Shown here piece after piece: positions 16,468 to 19,965 of a stretch of 19,965 nt of DNA. This DNA is from CAZGMC01 sp964526565 (GTDB lineage: Bacteria > Pseudomonadota > Alphaproteobacteria > DSM-16000 > Inquilinaceae), in assembly GCA_964526565.1 (NCBI GenBank), contig CAZGMC010000078.1, positions 1 to 19,965 of the forward strand. Reading direction: 5' to 3'. Position numbers and translations under genes: made by a program. Under the pieces are notes generated by a model, which was not told where the DNA came from, made no database searches, and was given only the letters and a program-made list of their open reading frames with translations. The number at the start of each line of letters is the position of its first letter. The stretch's first letter is position 1.

Positions 16468-17529
16468 CTATCGCCGCCGCGGCATCAGCACCGTGTAGTC
16501 GAAGTCCAGGACCACGCCGTCGGCGTACTTGCCGTCCGCGGCCTTGAACGGATGGTCGGCGCAGGGGCGGTCCTTGGTGGCGACGGTGCGCAGGCGCAGG
16601 GCGCCGACGTCGCTGCGACCGGGCAGTTCGATCCGCTCCAGCACCTCCGACCAAGCATAGATCGTGTCGCCGGCAAAGGTCGGGCTGGCATGGGTGCCGG
16701 CGTTGATCGCCGCCACCTTGAAGGCGTTGGCCAGGCCGTTGAACGACAGCGACCGCGCCAGGCTGATGACGTGCCCGCCATAGATGATGCGCCGGCCGAA
16801 CCGGCCGTCCTTTTCGGTAAACTGGTTGAAGTGCACCTTGGCGGTGTTCTGGTAGAGGCGGGTGGCGATCTGGTGCTCGGCCTCCTCGATGGTCATGCCG
16901 TCGACGTGGTCGATCGTCTCGCCCGGCTCGTAGTCGTCCCACAGGTGCGGGCTGCCGGCCAGGGCGGTGTCGTAGCGCGACAGGTCCAGGCCCTCGGGCA
17001 CGGTCAGCTCCTCCGCCGGCACCGCACCGGGCAGGTTGGGCACGACCGGGTCGGGCGTCGGCGCGCCGGTGTCCTTCTTGTTGACCATCACCCAGCGCAC
17101 ATAGTCCAGCACCGTCTCGCCGCGCTGGTTGGTGCCGACCGAGCGGACATAGACCACGCCGCTCTTGCCGTTCCTGTTCTCGCGCAGGCCGATCACGGTC
17201 GACACGGTCTGCACCGAGTCGCCGGGATAGACCGGCGCGCCGAAGCGGCCGCCGGCATAGCCCAGATTGGCCACGGCGTTGAGCGAGATGTCCGGCACCG
17301 TCTTGCCGAACACGACGTGGAAGGCCAGCACGTCGTCGACCGGCGCCGTCGGCAGGCCGATCGCCTGGGCGAACGCCGCCGACGACGGCACGGCGAAGCG
17401 GGTGCCGTACAGCGCGGTATAGAGCGAGGCATCGCCGGAGGTGATGGTCCGCGGCGTGGCGTGGGCGATCTCCTGGCCGACCTTGAAGTCCTCGAAATAG
17501 TTCCCGGGGTTGGTCTTGGTGACTGCCAT
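16468..17529 (-). CDS. mch: MaoC-family mesaconyl-CoA hydratase (beta-methylmalyl-CoA dehydratase)
   Basis: This cytoplasmic hydratase interconverts mesaconyl-CoA and beta-methylmalyl-CoA, a late step of the ethylmalonyl-CoA pathway for C2 assimilation. Its 353 residues match the family's double-hotdog length. It starts NPGNYFEDFKVGQEIAHATP, with RTITSGDASLYTALYGTRF (27-45) in the N-terminal hotdog, and GAPVYPGDSVQTVSTV. The C-terminal hotdog has NTAKVHFNQF, GRRIIYGGHVISLARSLSFN and SPTFAGDTIYAWSEVLE. The start at 17529 has GGAGG ten bases upstream (17540-17544). It overlaps the stop of the upstream CitE-like gene by one base (TAATG), so the two are co-translated. The partner strongly supports the mesaconyl-CoA assignment over other MaoC hydratases, though a methylaspartate-cycle role cannot be excluded from sequence alone. 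Confidence 0.9.
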   Translation of the reverse strand: MAVTKTNPGNYFEDFKVGQEIAHATPRTITSGDASLYTALYGTRFAVPSSAAFAQAIGLPTAPVDDVLAFHVVFGKTVPDISLNAVANLGYAGGRFGAPVYPGDSVQTVSTVIGLRENRNGKSGVVYVRSVGTNQRGETVLDYVRWVMVNKKDTGAPTPDPVVPNLPGAVPAEELTVPEGLDLSRYDTALAGSPHLWDDYEPGETIDHVDGMTIEEAEHQIATRLYQNTAKVHFNQFTEKDGRFGRRIIYGGHVISLARSLSFNGLANAFKVAAINAGTHASPTFAGDTIYAWSEVLERIELPGRSDVGALRLRTVATKDRPCADHPFKAADGKYADGVVLDFDYTVLMPRRR

Positions 17530-18410
17530 TACTGCGCCGCCTCCAGCTCGGAAATCGCCTCGGCCATGGCCACCAGGCGTTTGGCACTGTCGACGTGCAG
17601 GTTCTCGATCAGCTTGCCATCGACGACGGCGACGCCCTTGCCCTGGGCGGCAGCCTCGGCATGGGCCTGGATGATTTTGCGCGACCAGGCGACGTCGTCC
17701 AGGTTCGGCGTGAACACGCGGTTGGCGGTGGCGACGGTCTTCGGGTGGATCAGGGTCTTGCCGTCGAAGCCCAGTTCCATGCCCTGGCGGCAGGCGTACT
17801 CGAAGCCCTCGTCGTCGTTGAGGTCCAGGTAGACGCCGTCGACGATGGCCAGGCCGTAGGCGCGCGCCACCAGCATGCACAGGCCGAGCGACGTGATCAT
17901 CGGCAGCCGCTCGCGCGTGTGGGCCACGTCCAGGTCCTTGGCCAGATCCGACGTGCCCATGACGAAACATTCCATCCGGTCCGACGCGGCGGCGATCAGC
18001 TCGGCATGCAGCACCCCGAACGGCGTCTCCATCATGCACCAGATCTTCATGTCCTCCGGCGCGCCGGCGGTGCGCATCACGGCTTCCACCTGGCGGACGG
18101 TATCGCCGCTCTCGACCTTGGGGATGAGGATGGCGTCGGCCGAGGTGTTCGATGCCGCGACGATGTCCCGGTAGCCCCACGGCGTGTTCAGGCCGTTGAT
18201 GCGGATGACCAGTTCCCGCTTGCCGTAGCCGCCCGCCTTCACCGCGTCGCAGACCTGTTCGCGCGCCTGGTCCTTGGCGTCGGGCGCGGTCGCGTCCTCC
18301 AGGTCGAGGATCAGCGAATCGGCCGGGATCGTCCTCGCCTTTTCCAGGGCACGGACGTTGGAGCCCGGCATGTACAGCACGCTGCGGCGCGGTCGCGCGG
18401 TCCGAGGCAT
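17529..18410 (-). CDS. CitE/HpcH-family malyl-CoA/beta-methylmalyl-CoA lyase or malyl-CoA thioesterase
   Basis: This is a TIM-barrel CoA-ester lyase family enzyme of 293 residues. It either cleaves beta-methylmalyl-CoA to glyoxylate and propionyl-CoA (Mcl1 type) or hydrolyses (3S)-malyl-CoA (Mcl2 type). Visible motifs are RRSVLYMPGSN (8-18), ILDLEDATAPDAK (34-46), Arg70 in VIRINGLNTP, IPKVESGD (96-103), the metal-binding Glu128 in METPFG and Asp155 in MGTSDLAKDL, and GFDGKTLIHPKTVATANRVF. It is shorter than typical Mcl1 (about 320 residues), and the PGSNxRALEKA start resembles the Mcl2/CLYBL-like branch, so the thioesterase possibility is real. ATG 18410 is chosen because AGGGGGA (18417-18423) lies six bases upstream. 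The gene is first of a pair with mch and sits about 150 bp downstream of a patatin-like gene. Confidence 0.88.
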   Translation of the reverse strand: MPRTARPRRSVLYMPGSNVRALEKARTIPADSLILDLEDATAPDAKDQAREQVCDAVKAGGYGKRELVIRINGLNTPWGYRDIVAASNTSADAILIPKVESGDTVRQVEAVMRTAGAPEDMKIWCMMETPFGVLHAELIAAASDRMECFVMGTSDLAKDLDVAHTRERLPMITSLGLCMLVARAYGLAIVDGVYLDLNDDEGFEYACRQGMELGFDGKTLIHPKTVATANRVFTPNLDDVAWSRKIIQAHAEAAAQGKGVAVVDGKLIENLHVDSAKRLVAMAEAISELEAAQ

Positions 18411-18416
18411 ATCGAT

Positions 18417-18423
18417 TCCCCCT
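18417..18423 (-). promoter_or_regulatory. Strong ribosome binding site for the CitE-family gene
   Basis: On the minus strand AGGGGGA ends six bases before ATG 18410. It fixes the start, although the frame stays open upstream. Confidence 0.7.
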
Positions 18424-18442
18424 GAAACGAAATGATTGACTG

Positions 18443-18456
18443 TTCGCAACTGCGAA
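18443..18456. promoter_or_regulatory. Inverted-repeat operator candidate upstream of the lyase-mch pair
   Basis: TTCGCA-AC-TGCGAA is a perfect 6-bp inverted repeat with a two-base centre, 33 bp upstream of the CitE-like start codon and in the least G+C-rich part of the gap. The TTTGCAA-like half-sites recall targets of ScfR-family short-chain acyl-CoA regulators (PccR, RamB), which control propionyl-CoA and C2 assimilation genes. The structure is seen directly; the regulator is inference. Confidence 0.45.
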
Positions 18457-18559
18457 AAGGAACGATCGCACGAATCCGGACCGCAAGTCCAGACCGGCGC
18501 CGCCGGCTGCAGGCACAGGCGGCGGCCGGGAGCCGTCGCCGGTGCCGTCACGGGGACGC

Positions 18560-19678
18560 TCAGGCGCCGGAACGCGCCGCGTGCCACGTGTCCAGGAAGG
18601 CGCGGCCCTGCTCCCGCCCGTGCTCCAGCAGGCGGGTCAGGTGGGTCGGGCTGCGGTCGAACTTCGACGGATAGTCGAGGCTGCCGGACACCGCCGGGTC
18701 CATGGCGATCTGCGGCGTCTCGATGATCTTGTACTTGCGCAGATGATTGGGACAGGCCGCGTCCGCCTCGTCCTCCGGCTTGCGCCACGGTCCGACCATG
18801 CGGTTGATCTTGTCGATCATGTACAGGCCGTGCTCCAGTGACAGGTTGCCGGCCAGCTCGTTGCGCCGGTCATAGATGTCGTGCAGCGACTGGGGCACGG
18901 CGGCACGGGTGCGCGGGTTGATCCGGATGACCCAGATCTCGTCCGGCTTGTGGACGGCGCTGCCCTCGTCGCGGTCGCAGAAGGCGCTGACAGGCGGGTT
19001 TTCCGAGAACAGGCCGTCCCAATAGGCGCCCTGGTAGCCGCCGTCGGCGATCTCCAGGGTGCGCATGATCTCCGGCAGGGTCGCCGAGGCGATGACGGCA
19101 TCGACGGAGAAATCGGGATGCTCGCCCGAGAACCGGACGAAGTCGCCGCGCGTGATCTCGACCGCACCGATGAACAGTTCCGGCCGCGCGCTGCGGGCCT
19201 GCAGCAGGTCCGGAATGGCGGCGAAGTCCACGAACCGGTTCAGCAGGTGGCGCAGGGCGGTCTGACCGTCCACCCACAGCGAAGCCCACTCGCCCGCCCA
19301 ACCCGGCAGCGCACCCGTCCAGCCGAGCAGGGCATAGGGGCTGGTCTCGTACCTCACCGGCCAGCTGGAGGTGTGGACCAGCCACTGGTTGATCAGGTAG
19401 TCAGGCGGCAGCATGGCGGCGTTGCCGTACGGGTACGGCATCAGCCAGAAGTCGCCCAGGCTGCGGATGCCGGCGGCGGAGTCGCCGCGCAGCAGGCTGT
19501 ACCAGGCAAGCAGGGCGCAGACGGCGCCGCCGGAGGTGCCGCTGAGGCCGCTGATGCGATAGCCCCCGCGCTCCACCGAATCCTCAAGGATGGTCTGTAA
19601 CACACCGGCCGTGAAGGCCGTATGGCTGCCGCCCCCCTGGCAGGCAATGGCGATGTTGCGCATTCCCGTGCTTCCCAT
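18560..19678 (-). CDS. Patatin-like phospholipase/acyl hydrolase
   Basis: This is a 372-residue esterase of the patatin family, probably cytoplasmic or peripheral, with no signal peptide. The oxyanion-hole loop reads CQGGGSHTAFTAG (13-25), the nucleophile elbow GTSGG has Ser49, and the catalytic dyad aspartate is Asp221 in YWDGLFSENPP. The block VIASATLPEIMR before it is typical. After about residue 240 a C-terminal region with WVIRINPRTRA and the helical NELAGNLSLEHGLYMIDKIN completes the protein. Substrate cannot be told from sequence. ATG 19678 gives MGSTG before MRNIAIACQGGG; the second Met (19663) fits the family N-terminus better and may be the true start, as neither has a clear ribosome site. 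It may be unrelated to the downstream lyase pair, which has its own ribosome site and a 150-bp leader. Confidence 0.92.
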   Translation of the reverse strand: MGSTGMRNIAIACQGGGSHTAFTAGVLQTILEDSVERGGYRISGLSGTSGGAVCALLAWYSLLRGDSAAGIRSLGDFWLMPYPYGNAAMLPPDYLINQWLVHTSSWPVRYETSPYALLGWTGALPGWAGEWASLWVDGQTALRHLLNRFVDFAAIPDLLQARSARPELFIGAVEITRGDFVRFSGEHPDFSVDAVIASATLPEIMRTLEIADGGYQGAYWDGLFSENPPVSAFCDRDEGSAVHKPDEIWVIRINPRTRAAVPQSLHDIYDRRNELAGNLSLEHGLYMIDKINRMVGPWRKPEDEADAACPNHLRKYKIIETPQIAMDPAVSGSLDYPSKFDRSPTHLTRLLEHGREQGRAFLDTWHAARSGA

Positions 19679-19834
19679 GATCCGTGAAGCGAATATCTCG
19701 ATTCATGTGCGACGGTATAAAGGGGTCCCGGCCGCCGACAAAGACCGAATTCGCGTATGGCGCGACACTCGCGACTGCGTACACGCCGGGGCCGGACTTC
19801 GTGGCGACCGGCGCCACCACGACCGCGGCGGGCG

Positions 19835-19862
19835 TTGCGGCACGGCAACGGAACCCCTAGAT
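19835..19862 (+). promoter_or_regulatory. Probable promoter of rnpB
   Basis: TTGCGG (19835-19840), 16 bases, then CTAGAT (19857-19862) gives an expected transcription start near 19868-19870. This coincides with where the RNase P RNA should begin. Confidence 0.5.
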
Positions 19863-19868
19863 TTCGGG

Positions 19869-19965
19869 TGTGGGCCAGACGGTCGGATGGCCGCTCCCGG
19901 CGCGCTGCCGGGGGAGGAAAGTCCGGGCTCCACGGAAACACGGTGCCGGGTAACGCCCGGCGGGG
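19869..19965 (+). ncRNA. rnpB: RNase P RNA component, bacterial type A, 3'-truncated by window end
   Basis: This is the catalytic RNA of RNase P, which matures the 5' ends of tRNAs. The universal block GGAGGAAAGTCCGGGCTCC lies at 19912-19930 and is followed by ACGGTGCCGGGTAACGCCCGGC, the hairpin region found in every type-A RNA. Upstream, GGTC-GGAT-GGCC and CCCGGC-GCGCT-GCCGGG (19896-19912) form the expected short 5' hairpins. Only about the first quarter of the gene is in the window; the 5' end is placed to within a few bases. Confidence 0.93.

Noticed and set aside
14396..17587. Minus-strand frame of over 1000 codons opposite the antiporter genes and across mch
   Set aside because: Shadow frame produced by strong G+C codon bias; its Arg/Gln/Gly-rich product matches nothing and the true genes are in other frames.
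19679..19868. Coding sequence between the patatin-like gene and rnpB
   Set aside because: Short minus-strand frames exist but have no recognisable features and overlap the rnpB promoter or patatin start; treated as a divergent promoter region.

Overview
The window is about 20 kb of very G+C-rich DNA with tightly packed, often overlapping genes. It is most likely from an alphaproteobacterium of the Rhodospirillales type. The clues are a bacterial type-A RNase P RNA at the right edge, a CitE-like lyase plus mesaconyl-CoA hydratase pair of the kind used in the ethylmalonyl-CoA pathway, and an Mrp-type antiporter operon. The taxonomy is inferred; no ribosomal RNA is present.

Left part (1-3034): the C-terminal two thirds or more of a large MscS-family mechanosensitive channel, open to the left edge and carrying a 15-bp tandem repeat. 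Facing it tail to tail on the minus strand is a clearly decayed voltage-gated-type potassium channel gene (2425-3034), with three in-frame stops and an internal deletion that also shifts the frame.

Metal efflux block (3247-8653, plus strand): a small secreted Cys/His-rich protein, a CusB-type periplasmic adaptor and a CusA-type RND pump. The pump keeps the three-methionine Cu(I)/Ag(I) site. The adaptor ends in two CusF-like domains, and only the second keeps all metal ligands. No outer-membrane factor gene lies in the window.

Mrp/Mbh-like block (9021-16330, plus strand): nine overlapping or nearly abutting genes in the order mrpE, mrpF, mrpG, an MbhD-like gene, an MbhE-MnhB fusion, mrpC, and three successive MrpD/NuoL-M-N-like subunits. 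The order follows the cation-translocating half of archaeal-type membrane-bound hydrogenase (Mbh) rather than the classical mrpABCDEFG order. There is no full-length MrpA, and no hydrogenase or quinone module is visible. The third antiporter-like subunit has Ser in place of the TM5 glutamate.

Right part (16468-19965): on the minus strand, a patatin-like phospholipase, then a CitE-family malyl-CoA lyase/thioesterase and a mesaconyl-CoA hydratase that overlap by one base. A clean inverted repeat just upstream of the CitE-like gene is a good operator candidate. At the extreme right, the 5' part of rnpB begins on the plus strand behind a plausible promoter and runs off the window.
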